64,000 nt of DNA. It comes from JACDAN01 sp035535195. Its GTDB lineage: Bacteria > Actinomycetota > Thermoleophilia > Gaiellales > Gaiellaceae. The translations under genes and the position numbers were made by a program. Below are positions 40,904 through 51,788 of this stretch, one piece after another. Location of the stretch: contig DATLQK010000075.1 of assembly GCA_035535195.1 (NCBI GenBank), positions 1-64,000 on the forward strand, in the 5' to 3' direction. The notes under the pieces are model-generated. The model was given only the letters and a program-made list of their open reading frames with translations. It did not search any database and was not told where the DNA came from. The stretch's first letter is position 1. Every line of letters starts with the position of its first letter.

Positions 40904-42260
40904 GCCGTTCAACCGCGTCCTGATCGCGAACCGCGGCGAAGTCGCCGTCCGCGTGATCCGGGCGCTGCACGAGCTCGACATCGAGGCGGTTGCCGTCTAC
41001 TCGACGGCCGACGAGGACTCGTTGCACGTCAAGCTCGCCGACCGCGCGGTGTGCATCGGCCCGCCGCCCTCGGCCGACAGTTACCTCCGGATTCCGTCGA
41101 TCGTGGCGGCTGCCAACACGACCGGGTGCCAGGCCGTCCATCCGGGCTGGGGGTTCCTCGCCGAGAACCCGGCGTTCGCCACTGCGTGTGCCCAGAACGA
41201 CGTCGTCTTCATCGGTCCCTCGCCGGATGTGATGGCCCGGATGGGCGACAAGGCATCGGCCCGCGAGGAGATGGGCGCCGCCGGGGTACCGCTCGCCCCG
41301 GGCACGCCGCCGCTCGAGGCGGACGAGGTCGCCGACGGGGCCCGCGAGGTCGGCTACCCAGTGCTGCTGAAGGCATCGGCCGGCGGCGGCGGCAAGGGCA
41401 TGCGGCTGGTCGAGGACCCCGATGAGCTCGAGCGGGCGTTCGCGATGGCCTCCGGGGAGGCCGAGTCCGCCTTCGGTGACGGCCGGATGTACCTCGAGAA
41501 GGCGATCGTCCCCGCGCGGCACGTCGAGATCCAGGTGATCGCGGACAGGCACGGCGGCGTGCTCACGCTCGGCGAGCGCGAGTGCTCGATCCAGCGGCGG
41601 CACCAGAAGCTGATCGAGGAGTCGCCGTCCCCGGCGCTCACGCCCGAGCTGCGAGAGGAGATGGAGGCGACCGTGGAGCGGGCGGTGAAGCGCATCGGCT
41701 ACACGAACGCGGGCACGTTCGAGTTCCTGCTCGGGCCCGACGGATCGTTCTACTTCATCGAGCTGAACGCGCGGCTCCAGGTCGAGCACCCCGTCAGCGA
41801 GCTGATCACCGGGATCGACCTCGTCCACGAGCAGATCCGCGTCGCGGCGGGCGAGGCCCTCGAGCTTACGGGACGCGCGCCGCGCCGCGGGCACGCGATC
41901 GAGGTGCGCGTGAACGCCGAGGACCCCTCTCGCGACTTCATGCCGATGCCCGGCCTCGTCTCGCAGTACCGCCCGCCGCTCGGCCCCGGCGTCCGCGTCG
42001 ACACGCACGTCGAGGAGGGAACGGTGATCCCGCCGTTCTACGACTCGCTCGTCGCGAAGGTGATCGCGTGGGCCCCGGACCGGGACCGCGCCCTCGCGCG
42101 CTGCCTCCGCGCGCTGAACGAGTTCGAGGTCGTCGGCATCCCGACGACGATCGGCGCTGCCGCCGAGGTGATCCGCAGCGAGGGCTTCGCCCGCGGGAAC
42201 TACTCGACGAGCTACCTCGAGGAGGTCTCCCTCCCGGCGCTCTCCGAGGTCGAGACGTGA
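40893..42260 (+). CDS. accC: Biotin carboxylase subunit
   Basis: This ATP-grasp enzyme carboxylates biotin on BCCP with bicarbonate. The opening FNRVLIANRGEVAVRVIRAL, ATP loop KASAGGGGKGMRLV, GERECSIQRRHQKLIEE and FIELNARLQVEHPVSELITG are family signatures; the last normally reads EMNTRIQVEHPVTE. It is 455 residues long. Its substrate BCCP is the upstream fusion protein. It is part of acetyl- or another acyl-CoA carboxylase; the transferase subunits lie elsewhere. It is coupled to nusB by GTGA. Confidence 0.95.
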   Translation: MPSRPFNRVLIANRGEVAVRVIRALHELDIEAVAVYSTADEDSLHVKLADRAVCIGPPPSADSYLRIPSIVAAANTTGCQAVHPGWGFLAENPAFATACAQNDVVFIGPSPDVMARMGDKASAREEMGAAGVPLAPGTPPLEADEVADGAREVGYPVLLKASAGGGGKGMRLVEDPDELERAFAMASGEAESAFGDGRMYLEKAIVPARHVEIQVIADRHGGVLTLGERECSIQRRHQKLIEESPSPALTPELREEMEATVERAVKRIGYTNAGTFEFLLGPDGSFYFIELNARLQVEHPVSELITGIDLVHEQIRVAAGEALELTGRAPRRGHAIEVRVNAEDPSRDFMPMPGLVSQYRPPLGPGVRVDTHVEEGTVIPPFYDSLVAKVIAWAPDRDRALARCLRALNEFEVVGIPTTIGAAAEVIRSEGFARGNYSTSYLEEVSLPALSEVET

Positions 42261-42637
42261 CGAGCCGGCGGGAGGCGCGCCGCGCCGCCGTGTTCATGCT
42301 CTTCCAGTGGGACCTCACCGGTGAGCCGCTCGGGTCGACGTACGAGGGCGACGTGGACGACTTCGCGCGCGAGACCGCCGAGGCGGTCAAGGCGCGCGCC
42401 GTGGAGCTCGATCGCCGCATCGACGAGACGACCGAGGACTGGCCCGCGGACCGGCTCGGGGCGCTCGAGCGGAACGTTCTCCGCGTCGGCATCTACGAGC
42501 TCGAACGGGGCGAGGTGCCGCCCGAGGTCGCGATCGACGAGGCCGTGCGGCTGGCGAAGCGGTACTCGTCGGACGAGGCGGGGCGGCTCGTGAACGGGAT
42601 CCTCGGGCGGGTGGCGCGGGAGACTGCGCGGCGATGA
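42257..42637 (+). CDS. nusB: Transcription antitermination factor NusB
   Basis: This small all-helical protein binds boxA RNA with S10 in rRNA transcription. TSRREARRAAVFMLFQWDL at the N terminus, then LGALERNVLRVGIYELERGE, and VPPEVAIDEAVRLAKRYSSDEAGRLVNGILGRV match the family closely. It is 126 residues long, slightly short. GTG 42257 overlaps accC, and ATGA overlaps the next gene. Confidence 0.93.
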   Translation: MTSRREARRAAVFMLFQWDLTGEPLGSTYEGDVDDFARETAEAVKARAVELDRRIDETTEDWPADRLGALERNVLRVGIYELERGEVPPEVAIDEAVRLAKRYSSDEAGRLVNGILGRVARETARR

Positions 42638-42822
42638 GCGCCGAGGAATCGCTCCAGCGGGCCGAGCAGCTAATGGAGCGGCTGGAGGAGACACGCGCGC
42701 GGCTCGAGGCGACCTCCGATCCGGACGTCGCGATCGAGCTCCTCAGCGAGCTCGCCGAGATCGCGAAGGACGTCGAGTCCGCGCTCTCGCAGGCCAAGCG
42801 CGAGGCCGATGCGGACGCCTGA
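42634..42822 (+). CDS. 62-aa coiled-coil protein in the xseB position
   Basis: A single acidic amphipathic helical protein, MSAEESLQRAEQLMERLEET, with regular heptads to the end. Exonuclease VII small subunit (XseB) is also a short acidic coiled coil and lies between nusB/xseA and ispA in Bacillus, but the XseB consensus (FEEALKELEEIV, LEEGELSLEESL) is not matched and no xseA is nearby. It may be a strongly diverged XseB or an unrelated replacement. It overlaps nusB by four bases and ispA by fourteen. Confidence 0.6.
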   Translation: MSAEESLQRAEQLMERLEETRARLEATSDPDVAIELLSELAEIAKDVESALSQAKREADADA

Positions 42823-43570
42823 GGAGCATCGCCGCCGCTTCGAGGAGCATCTGCGGGCGCTCGAGCTCTCGCCGGAGATCGGCGCGCTCGACGAGGCGGT
42901 CCGTTATGCGCTCGACGGTGGCGGGAAGCGCATCCGGCCCGTCCTCTGCCTGGCGACCGCCGAGGCGGCGGGCGGCGACCCCGACCACGCACTCGACGCC
43001 GCCGCGGCGCTCGAGCTCGTCCACTCGTTCTCGCTCGTCCACGACGACCTGCCCGCGCTCGACGACGACGACGAGCGTCGCGGCCGCCCTGCCCTTCACG
43101 TCCGGTTCGGCGAGGCCGAGGCGATCCTCGCCGGCGACGCCCTCCTGACTGCGGCCTTCGGCCTCGCACTTCGGTACGACCGGGCCGACGTCGGCCGGGA
43201 GCTGACCGAGGCGACCGCGGGCATGATCGGCGGCCAGTACCTCGACGTCGGCGGCAACGGCCTCGACCGCGAGGCGCTGAACCGCCTCAAGACGGGTCGG
43301 CTGTTCGAGGCGTCGGTCGGCTGCGGGCTCTGGGTCGCCCGCCGGCAGGACCAGGCGCCCTGGCGCGAGTTCGCGGCTCAGTACGGGCGGCTCTTCCAGA
43401 TCGTGGACGACCTCCTCGACGGGGATGGGCTGGTGGAGGAGCGAGGGCGGGAGGCGACGGTCGACCTCGGTCGACAAGCGGAGGAGCGGGCCCGCGCTGC
43501 CCTCGAGCGCATCGACGCGGACACTTCCGTCCTCGCGGAGCTCGTCGACGACCTGGTCGCGCGCGTCTAA
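42809..43570 (+). CDS. ispA: Geranyl/farnesyl diphosphate synthase-like polyprenyl synthetase (253 aa)
   Basis: This enzyme elongates allylic diphosphates with isopentenyl diphosphate. The first aspartate-rich motif is HDDLPALDDDDERRG and the second QIVDDLLDGDG. GGGKRIRPVLCLATAEA and the Lys-Thr in LKTGRLFEASV are also conserved. At 253 residues it is about 40 shorter than typical FPP synthases, mostly at the N terminus. ATG 42809 overlaps the preceding small gene. Chain length cannot be fixed from sequence. Confidence 0.9.
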   Translation: MRTPEEHRRRFEEHLRALELSPEIGALDEAVRYALDGGGKRIRPVLCLATAEAAGGDPDHALDAAAALELVHSFSLVHDDLPALDDDDERRGRPALHVRFGEAEAILAGDALLTAAFGLALRYDRADVGRELTEATAGMIGGQYLDVGGNGLDREALNRLKTGRLFEASVGCGLWVARRQDQAPWREFAAQYGRLFQIVDDLLDGDGLVEERGREATVDLGRQAEERARAALERIDADTSVLAELVDDLVARV

Positions 43571-43594
43571 CGGCGAGAGGGCGACCCACCGCAG

Positions 43595-43600
43595 TAGCGT
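43595..43600 (+). promoter_or_regulatory. -10 element (TAGCGT) of leaderless tlyA
   Basis: TAGCGT ends 7 bases before ATG 43608, separating tlyA-nadK from ispA. Confidence 0.55.
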
Positions 43601-43607
43601 ATGGAAG

Positions 43608-44369
43608 ATGCGGAAGCGCCTCGACGTGCTGCTCGTGGAGCGCGGCTTGGCCGACTCGCGGTCGCAGGCGCAGGCGCTCGTGATGGCCGGCCGTGTCACC
43701 GGATTCAGCAAGGCGGGGGAGCAGGTCGACGAGGGAGCCGAGCTGGAGGTGACCCGACCGCCGAGGTTCGTCTCTCGCGGCGGCGAGAAGCTCGACCACG
43801 CCCTCGACTTCCTCGGGGTCGACCCCGCCGGCCGGAAGGCGCTCGACGTCGGCTCGTCCACCGGAGGATTCACCGACGTGCTGCTGCAGCGCGGGGCCGC
43901 CCGTGTGATCGCGCTCGACGTCGGTCGCGGGCAGCTCCACGAGCGGTTGCGCGAGGATCCGCGGGTGATCCCGATGGAGTCGACCAACGCGAGGCACGTG
44001 ACCGAGCTTCCCTACCCGCCGGAGCTCGTCACGGCCGACGTCTCGTTCATCTCGCTGCGTCAGGCGCTGCCGCCGGTGCTTTCGCTTGCCGAGCGGGGGT
44101 GGGAGGCCGTCGTGCTCGTGAAGCCGCAGTTCGAGGCCGGTCGCGGCGAGGTGAAGGGCGGCGTCGTCCGCTCGCCGGAGGTGCACCGCCGTGTCCTCCG
44201 TGAGGTCGCCGAGGCGGCACTCGACTGGGACGCGGCGACGGTCGGTGTGACCGACTCCGGGCTGCCTGGCCCGAAGGGGAACCGCGAGTTCTTCCTGCAC
44301 CTCGTCCACCGGCCGGAGCCGGCCCTGCCGGAGGAGCTCGACGACTGGATCCGGGATGCTGCCGGTTAG
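43608..44369 (+). CDS. tlyA: TlyA-family rRNA methyltransferase / hemolysin-like (253 aa)
   Basis: An N-terminal S4 RNA-binding domain (MRKRLDVLLVERGLADSRSQ) precedes an RrmJ/FtsJ-type SAM domain with ALDVGSSTGGFTDVLLQRGA, the catalytic Lys/Asp region VTADVSFISLRQALPPV and VLVKPQFEAGRGEVKGGVV. In Mycobacterium TlyA 2'-O-methylates 16S and 23S rRNA and affects capreomycin sensitivity. ATG 43608 was chosen because homology starts there and a -10 is 7 bases upstream. It overlaps nadK by 14 bases, as in Mycobacterium tlyA-nadK-recN order. Confidence 0.93.
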   Translation: MRKRLDVLLVERGLADSRSQAQALVMAGRVTGFSKAGEQVDEGAELEVTRPPRFVSRGGEKLDHALDFLGVDPAGRKALDVGSSTGGFTDVLLQRGAARVIALDVGRGQLHERLREDPRVIPMESTNARHVTELPYPPELVTADVSFISLRQALPPVLSLAERGWEAVVLVKPQFEAGRGEVKGGVVRSPEVHRRVLREVAEAALDWDAATVGVTDSGLPGPKGNREFFLHLVHRPEPALPEELDDWIRDAAG

Positions 44370-45138
44370 CCGAGCCGCCCTCGTGGTGCACGGCCGGCCG
44401 GAGCGCGTGGCCGAGGCGGTGCAAGGGGTCGAGCAAGTGGCGCAGGGCGCCGGCGTCGAGCTCGTGGAAGGCGACGACGTCGATCTCGCGATCGTGCTCG
44501 GCGGCGACGGGACGATGCTCCGGGGGCTCCAGCGCTTCCTCGGCACGGGCGTTCCCGTACTCGGCGTCAACTACGGCCGGGTCGGCTTCCTCACGAGCAT
44601 CAAGCAGGACGAGCTCGAGGATGGCCTGCGGCGCGCGCTCGCCGGGGATTTCCTCACGGTCCAGCTACCGACGCTCGAGGCGCAGCTCGACGGCGGCGCC
44701 CATCCAGCCGTCAACGACGTCGTCGTGGCCAGCGCTTCGCTCGGGCGGATGATCGAGCTCGAGTGGGCGATCGCAGGCGAGGACCTCGGGTCGGTTCCCT
44801 GCGACGGCCTGATCTGCTCGACCCCGTCCGGCTCCACGGCCTACAACCTCTCGAACGGTGGCCCGGTGCTCGTCTGGGGGCTGGACGCGATGGCGATCAC
44901 GTTCGTCGCTCCGCACTCGCTCCACGCGCGACCGCTCGTCGTGCCGCAGAACCGCGAGCTCGTCGTCACGCACCAGACGCGCGACGTGGACACCGCCGTT
45001 CTGGCCGACGGACACGAGATCGGTCGGCTCGGTGTAGGGGAGTCCGTCGCGATCCGGCTCGCCGAGGCGTACAGCCTGCTGGCGACGCTGCCGGAATCGA
45101 CCTTCTTCCGGCGCTACCGCGAGACGTTCGCGTCCTAG
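44356..45138 (+). CDS. nadK: NAD kinase
   Basis: This enzyme phosphorylates NAD to NADP. The diacylglycerol-kinase-like core shows IVLGGDGTMLRGL, GVNYGRVGFLT, NDVVVASASLGRMIELE and ICSTPSGSTAYNLSNGGPVL. Its 260 residues are normal to slightly short. It starts inside the tlyA end, and recN follows after 21 bases with a separate promoter motif. Confidence 0.96.
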   Translation: MLPVSRAALVVHGRPERVAEAVQGVEQVAQGAGVELVEGDDVDLAIVLGGDGTMLRGLQRFLGTGVPVLGVNYGRVGFLTSIKQDELEDGLRRALAGDFLTVQLPTLEAQLDGGAHPAVNDVVVASASLGRMIELEWAIAGEDLGSVPCDGLICSTPSGSTAYNLSNGGPVLVWGLDAMAITFVAPHSLHARPLVVPQNRELVVTHQTRDVDTAVLADGHEIGRLGVGESVAIRLAEAYSLLATLPESTFFRRYRETFAS

Positions 45139-45146
45139 CCCGCGCG

Positions 45147-45152
45147 TAGCAT
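45147..45152 (+). promoter_or_regulatory. -10 element (TAGCAT) of leaderless recN
   Basis: TAGCAT ends 7 bases before GTG 45160. A damage-inducible operator such as LexA was not seen upstream. Confidence 0.55.
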
Positions 45153-45159
45153 CGGCGTC

Positions 45160-46788
45160 GTGCTGCGCCGCCTGCGCATCGAGAACCTGGTCCTGATCCA
45201 GGAGGCCGAGCTCGACTTCTCGAGCGGTCTCAACGCAATCACCGGCGAGACCGGCGCAGGGAAGACCGTGCTCGCGCAGGCGATCGGCCTGCTGCTGGGC
45301 GCCAGGGGCGACGCAAAGGCGATCGGCCCGGGCGCGGAGGAGGCGTACGTCGAGGCGGAGTTCGATCTTCCGGACGGCTTCCTCGAGGACGAGGGGCTCG
45401 AGTCGCTGGCGGAGCTGCGGCCCGAGGACGAGCCGGGGCTGGTGGTCGCGCGCAGGATCTTCGGGGACGGGCGGACCCGCGCGTACGCCTGGGGCCGCGC
45501 GGCGGCGCGCGAGGACGTCGCCGCCGCAGGCGAGCTCCTCGTCGGCATGAGCGGCCAGTTCGAGCAACGGCGGCTCGCGCGTCCGGCGTACCAGCTCGAC
45601 GTACTCGACGCCTTCGTCGGCGAGGAGCAGCTCCGCCGACGGGCGGCGCTGCGTGTGTCCTGGCGCGAGCTCGCCGCCGCCCGCCGCCGGTACGACGAGG
45701 TGACGACGAACGCCGCCGCCGCGAAGGCTCGGCTCGCGGAGCTCGGGGCGCTCGTCGAAGACACCGATGGGCTCGAGGAGCACACGGAGGCGACGCTCCT
45801 CGCCGAGCGTGAGCGGCTGCGCCACGTCACGGAGCTGGCCGAAGGGGCGTCTGCGGCTGCCGAGGCGCTCGCGCCGGAGGACGGCGAGGGCGCCACGGGC
45901 CTGACCGCCCGGGCGGAGCGCGCGATCGCGCCCCTCGAGCGGATCGCACCCGAGCTCGTACCCGCCGGAGACGAGCTTCGCGAGGCCGGCGTGCGGCTGC
46001 GGGAGACGGCTGTCGAGCTCCGGTCCTTCCTCGCCTCGCTGGAGGCGGAGCCCGGGCGTCTCGAGCACGTCGAGTCCGAGCTCGACCGGATCGCGACCGC
46101 CCGCCGGCGGTACGGCGCTGCGACCTACGAGGAGCTGCTGCAGCGCGTCGCCGAGGCGCGGGCCGAGCTCGAGGCGCGGGAGGCCGGCGCCGATCCCGCC
46201 GCGCAGGCCGCCGCCGAGCTCGAAGCAGAGCGGGCGAAGGTCGACGAGCTGGCGGCGACGCTTCGCGAGGCGAGGCGCTCGGCCGCGAAGTCGTTCGCGA
46301 AGGCCGTCGCGGCAGAGCTCCAGGGGATCGGGCTCGGCGAGGGCGAGTTCCTCGTCGAGGTGGCCGAACGCGACTCTTCGGCGACGGGCGCGGATACGGT
46401 CACGTTCCTGATCCGTCCCAACGCCGGTCTGCCGTTCGCGCCGGTGGCCGAGACGGCGTCGGGCGGCGAGCTCAGCCGCATCGCGCTCGCGATCGCCGCC
46501 GCCGCCGGCGGGAAGATCACCCTTGTCTTCGACGAGATCGACGCGGGGATCGGCGGCCGGACCGCGCATGCCGTGGCGCAGACCCTCCGCCGTCTCGGAA
46601 AGCGCTCCCAGATCGTCACGATCACGCACCTGCCGCAAATCGCAAGCGTCGCCGACCGGCACTTCCGGGTCGAGAAGATCCCCGGCAATCCGACCCACAC
46701 CCGCATCGAGCGGCTCGCCGAGGGCGATCGGCGAGACGAACTAGAACGTATGCTCGGCGGTCGAGAATTCCTCTCGACCGTCAGATGA
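45160..46788 (+). CDS. recN: DNA repair protein RecN
   Basis: This SMC-like ATPase acts in double-strand break repair. RIENLVLIQEAELDFSSGLN and Walker A GETGAGKTVLAQAIGLLLG are at the N terminus, followed by the short coiled-coil arms (residues 160-370). Signature SGGELSRIALAIAAAAG and Walker B ITLVFDEIDAGIGGRTA are followed by QIVTITHLPQIASVADRHF. It is 542 residues long. GTG 45160 is the start. ATGA couples it to steA. Confidence 0.96.
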   Translation: MLRRLRIENLVLIQEAELDFSSGLNAITGETGAGKTVLAQAIGLLLGARGDAKAIGPGAEEAYVEAEFDLPDGFLEDEGLESLAELRPEDEPGLVVARRIFGDGRTRAYAWGRAAAREDVAAAGELLVGMSGQFEQRRLARPAYQLDVLDAFVGEEQLRRRAALRVSWRELAAARRRYDEVTTNAAAAKARLAELGALVEDTDGLEEHTEATLLAERERLRHVTELAEGASAAAEALAPEDGEGATGLTARAERAIAPLERIAPELVPAGDELREAGVRLRETAVELRSFLASLEAEPGRLEHVESELDRIATARRRYGAATYEELLQRVAEARAELEAREAGADPAAQAAAELEAERAKVDELAATLREARRSAAKSFAKAVAAELQGIGLGEGEFLVEVAERDSSATGADTVTFLIRPNAGLPFAPVAETASGGELSRIALAIAAAAGGKITLVFDEIDAGIGGRTAHAVAQTLRRLGKRSQIVTITHLPQIASVADRHFRVEKIPGNPTHTRIERLAEGDRRDELERMLGGREFLSTVR

Positions 46789-47915
46789 GCTTCGTCGAGC
46801 ACATAGGAGCAGCGAAACTCGACCGGCGGACGAAGCATCTGGTCCGCCGCCTGTCGCCGGACGACATCGCAATCATCGACCACGCCGACCTCGACCGCGT
46901 CTCGGCCGAGGAGCTGCTCGAGTCCGGCGTCCGCGTCGTGATCAACGTCGCCGACTCGCAGACGGGCCGGTATCCGAACCCGGGGCCGCTGCTGCTCGTC
47001 CGCGGCGGGGTCCGGCTGATCGACGCGCCGGGCTCCGACCTCTTCGACTCAGTCAGCGAGGGAGAGCTGCTGACCGTGCGGGGCGCCGGGCTCTTCCGCA
47101 ACGGCACGCGCCTCGTCGCCGGCCGGGAGCTCCGGGCGGACGAGCTGTCCGAGGCGCTGCGCGACCAACGGGGGAGGGTGACAGAGGCGCTCGAGTCCTT
47201 CGCCGAGAACACGATGCGCTACCTCCGCGAGGAGGGGCGGCTGCTTTCGGAGGGGATCGGCTTTCCGGCGATGGACACCCGCTTCCGCGACCGCCACGCG
47301 CTGGTCGTCGTCCGCGGGCCCGGCCACAAGCGCGACCTCCGCATCGTCCGGCCGTACGTCCGCGACTTCCGCCCCGTGCTCGTGGCGGTGGACGGCGGCG
47401 CGGACGCGCTACTCGAGGCCGGCTACAAGCCGGACGTCATCGTCGGCGACATGGACTCGGTCTCGGACAAGGCGCTCACCTCCGGCGCCGAGCTCGTCGT
47501 CCAGGCGTACGAGAACGGGCGCGCGCCGGGTGCCGACCGGCTCCGGAGCCTCGGCCTCGCCCATCACGTCGTGCCGGCGCCGGCGACGAGCGAGGACGTC
47601 GCGCTGCTGCTCGCGTTCGAGAAGGGAGCGGAGCTGATCGTCGCCGTCGGCAGCCACCTGAACCTGATCGAGTTTCTCGAGCGCGACCGCTCCGGGATGT
47701 CGTCGACGTTCCTCACCCGCCTTCGGGTGGGAGAGATCCTGATCGACGCGAAGGGCGTCTCGCGTCTCTTCTCCCGGCGGGTCGGGCTCGGGCCTCTGGT
47801 CGCCCTCTCGGCCGCCGGTCTCGGCGCGCTCGTCGTCGCCGTCCTGGTCTCCCCGCAGCTCCGGTCGTGGCTCGAGCTGATCGGACTGCGGCTGCGCGAT
47901 CTGCTCGGCTTCTAG
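46785..47915 (+). CDS. steA: SteA-like cytokinetic ring protein (376 aa)
   Basis: A middle domain of the thiamin-pyrophosphokinase catalytic type (VLVAVDGGADALLEAGYKPDVIVGDMDSVSD) sits between an N-terminal region (VRVVINVADSQTGRYPNPGP) and a C-terminal transmembrane helix (about residues 325-350). This is the layout of Corynebacterium SteA and Mycobacterium Rv1697, which sit next to recN and the MctB/SteB gene as here. SteA with SteB acts in daughter-cell separation. The kinase residues look partly kept, but thiamine synthesis is unlikely in this context. Confidence 0.88.
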   Translation: MSFVEHIGAAKLDRRTKHLVRRLSPDDIAIIDHADLDRVSAEELLESGVRVVINVADSQTGRYPNPGPLLLVRGGVRLIDAPGSDLFDSVSEGELLTVRGAGLFRNGTRLVAGRELRADELSEALRDQRGRVTEALESFAENTMRYLREEGRLLSEGIGFPAMDTRFRDRHALVVVRGPGHKRDLRIVRPYVRDFRPVLVAVDGGADALLEAGYKPDVIVGDMDSVSDKALTSGAELVVQAYENGRAPGADRLRSLGLAHHVVPAPATSEDVALLLAFEKGAELIVAVGSHLNLIEFLERDRSGMSSTFLTRLRVGEILIDAKGVSRLFSRRVGLGPLVALSAAGLGALVVAVLVSPQLRSWLELIGLRLRDLLGF

Positions 47916-47928
47916 GCTTGTTGCCGGA

Positions 47929-48813
47929 TTGTTCGACCTCAGGTACCACGTCGCCTCGCTGGCGGCTGTCTTCCTCGCCCTGATCATCGGGATTCTCGTC
48001 GGCGTGGGGATCTCGTCTCAGACCGACGTCTCGAAGAGCCAGCTGCGGCTTCTGGAGCGCCAACTGGCGGACGCGCAGCAGGCGAAGAACGACTCCGCCG
48101 CGACCGCGGACCTCCTCCGCCGCCAGCAGACGGCGGCGACCGACTACATCGAGGACCGCTCGTACGACGCCGTGATGAACGGGCGTCTGCGCGGGAAGCG
48201 CGTCGCCCTCCTCTTCATCGGGCAGACCGACCGCGGGCTGGCGGCGGCGACCGCCAAGACGCTGTCCGACGCCTCTGGCCCGCCGCTCGCGCGCATGCGG
48301 GCGCTCGAGCTGCCGATCGACCCGGCCGCGATCCGCGCCGCGCTGCCGCCGGAGCTCGCGACGCTGAGCCTCGAGGATGTCGGACGCCGACTTGGCGAGG
48401 AGCTGGTAAACGGTGGGGACACGCCACTGTCGGATGCCCTCGCGCCGGTCCTTGTCACGGACAGCCAGGGTGGGAACGGCCCCGCCGCCGACGCTGTCGT
48501 ACTGGCCCAGACCAGGCATCTCGCGCACGGGCCGACCCAGCGCTTCGTAGCCGGCCTCTACGCCGGCCTGGCCGGCGCCGGCGTGCCCGCAGTCGGCATC
48601 GAACCGACCGATGCACGGCCATCACGCGTGCCGCTCTACAAGTCGCGCCGCCTCTCGACCGTGGATTCCGTCGACACCACGCTCGGCCGGGTGGCGCTCG
48701 CCATGCTGCTCGCCGGCGGGCAGCCCGGGCAGTACGGGCTGAAGGCCAGTGCCACGGACGGGGTCACGCCGCCGATCGACCCGTTGCCGCTGGCGCCGCC
48801 GCCCGGTGGCTAG
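47929..48813 (+). CDS. mctB: MctB/SteB-family membrane protein, copper transporter annotation (294 aa)
   Basis: The start LFDLRYHVASLAAVFLALIIGILVGVGI is the family-typical single N-terminal helix. A coiled coil (residues 30-70, QLRLLERQLADAQQAKNDS) and a beta-rich extracytoplasmic domain (VALLFIGQTDRGLAAATA) follow. Mycobacterium MctB (Rv1698) is linked to copper resistance, and its Corynebacterium counterpart SteB partners SteA. TTG 47929 is the only start that keeps the conserved N terminus. TAGGCT (47913-47918) lies 10 bases upstream. Confidence 0.88.
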   Translation: MFDLRYHVASLAAVFLALIIGILVGVGISSQTDVSKSQLRLLERQLADAQQAKNDSAATADLLRRQQTAATDYIEDRSYDAVMNGRLRGKRVALLFIGQTDRGLAAATAKTLSDASGPPLARMRALELPIDPAAIRAALPPELATLSLEDVGRRLGEELVNGGDTPLSDALAPVLVTDSQGGNGPAADAVVLAQTRHLAHGPTQRFVAGLYAGLAGAGVPAVGIEPTDARPSRVPLYKSRRLSTVDSVDTTLGRVALAMLLAGGQPGQYGLKASATDGVTPPIDPLPLAPPPGG

Positions 48814-50013
48814 CCCCGTGGCGATCCTCGTCGCGGCCCGCGACGAGGAAGATCGGATCGGCCGGACGGTCGAGCGCCTGCGGGCGGCGTTCCCCGAGGC
48901 CGAGGTGATCGTGGCCGACGACGGCTCCCGCGATCTCACGGCCGAGGCGGCGGAGCGGGCCGGCGCCCGCGTCCTCCGGCTCCCTCACCGCGGCAAGGGC
49001 CAGGCGCTGACCCTGGCCGAGCGCGTGGCGCCGGACGGCGCGCTGCTCGTCTGCGACGCCGACCTCGAGGGCGACCTCGCACCGCTCGCCGAGACCGACG
49101 CCGATCTCGCCATCGCCAGCTTCACGGAGCGGCAGGGCGGGGGGTTCGGGATTGCGAAGCTCGCGGCGCGCGCTCTGATCCGGGCGCGGTCGGGCTTCGT
49201 CGCGGTCGAGCCGCTCTCGGGCCAGCGCGCGTTCTCGCCGGAGGCGCGGAGGGCGTGCTTTCCGCTCGCCGCCGGCTTCGGCTGCGAGGTCGGAGCGTCG
49301 ATCGACGCGGCCCGCGCCGGGCTGCGGCTCGCCGAGCTCGAGCTGCCGCTCCGGCACCGCGCAACCGGCCGCGACGCGTCCGGGTTTCTCCACCGTGGCC
49401 GTCAGCTGCTCGACGCGCTGCTCGCGTGCGGCCCTCAGGGACGGAACTTCCGCGGGCTCAGGCTCCCGCTCGTCGGCGCGGTCACGGCCGCCGGACAGCC
49501 GCCTGCCGTCGTGGCCGCCGCAGCCGCCGGGCTCGCAGACGACCTCTGGAGCGGCCCGGAGCGCGGCTTCCGTGCGCACCTCGGCTCGGGGAGCACGACC
49601 GGCGTGCTCAAGCTCGTCGTGATCCCGCTCGCCGGCCTCCTGGCGACGAGGAAGATGTCAGGGGCGCTCCTCGTCGGCCTCGCGGCGAACTTCCTCAACC
49701 AGCTCGACACCCGGCCGGGCCGCGCGCTGAAGGCGTATCTGCTCGGCGCGGTCGCGGTCGGCGCGCCGAAGGGGGTCGCCGTCCTCCTGCTTCCCTACGA
49801 TCTCGGCGAGAGGACGATGCTTGGTGACTGCGGATCGAATGCTCTGGGGGCGCTGCTAGGCTTGAGATCCGTGAGTCGTCTCGGGGGTTCTGCCCGTTGG
49901 CTGGCAATCGGTGCGCTGGCCGGACTCACCGCCCTCGGAGAACGTCGTTCGCTCGGTGAGCTGATCGAGCGTACGCCTGTGCTCTCGCACCTCGACTCGC
50001 TGGGGCGCGAGCG

Positions 50014-50017
<4 letters not shown>
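48806..50017 (+). CDS. GT2 glycosyltransferase fused to MraY/WecA-like domain (403 aa)
   Basis: Residues 5-200 are a GT-A family 2 glycosyltransferase: AILVAARDEEDRIGRTVERL, VIVADDGSRD and LLVCDADLEGD (DxD-like). Residues 215-370 carry polyprenyl-phosphate sugar-1-P transferase marks: GLADDLWSGPERGFRAHL (DD at about 245), STTGVLKLV, NFLNQLDTRPGRALKAY and MLGDCGSNALGALLGL. The second half lacks the first MraY helices. GTG 48806 or 48818 is the start. A lipid-linked envelope glycan is the likely product. It is coupled to pyrG by ATGA. Confidence 0.8.
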
Positions 50018-51665
<1,648 letters not shown>

Positions 51666-51669
<4 letters not shown>

Positions 51670-51788
51670 CTCAACGTTGCCTCGTTCGTTAGGCCCTGGC
51701 TGGCGAGGTACGTCAGCACGATCAGCACGACGATCACGATCAGGACCCAGTGCCAGAACGAGAGCCTGCGCTTGCCTTCAGACGACAC
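51666..51788 (-). CDS. 40-aa single-TM protein
   Basis: GTG 51788 has GAGGA seven bases upstream on the minus strand. The product MSSEGKRRLSFWHWVLIVIV is a basic head followed by one strong helix (to about residue 28) and a short polar tail ending NEATLS. It converges on pyrG with a 4-base overlap of stops. Of no recognised family, it resembles other tiny membrane proteins at 52001 and 57057. Confidence 0.55.
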
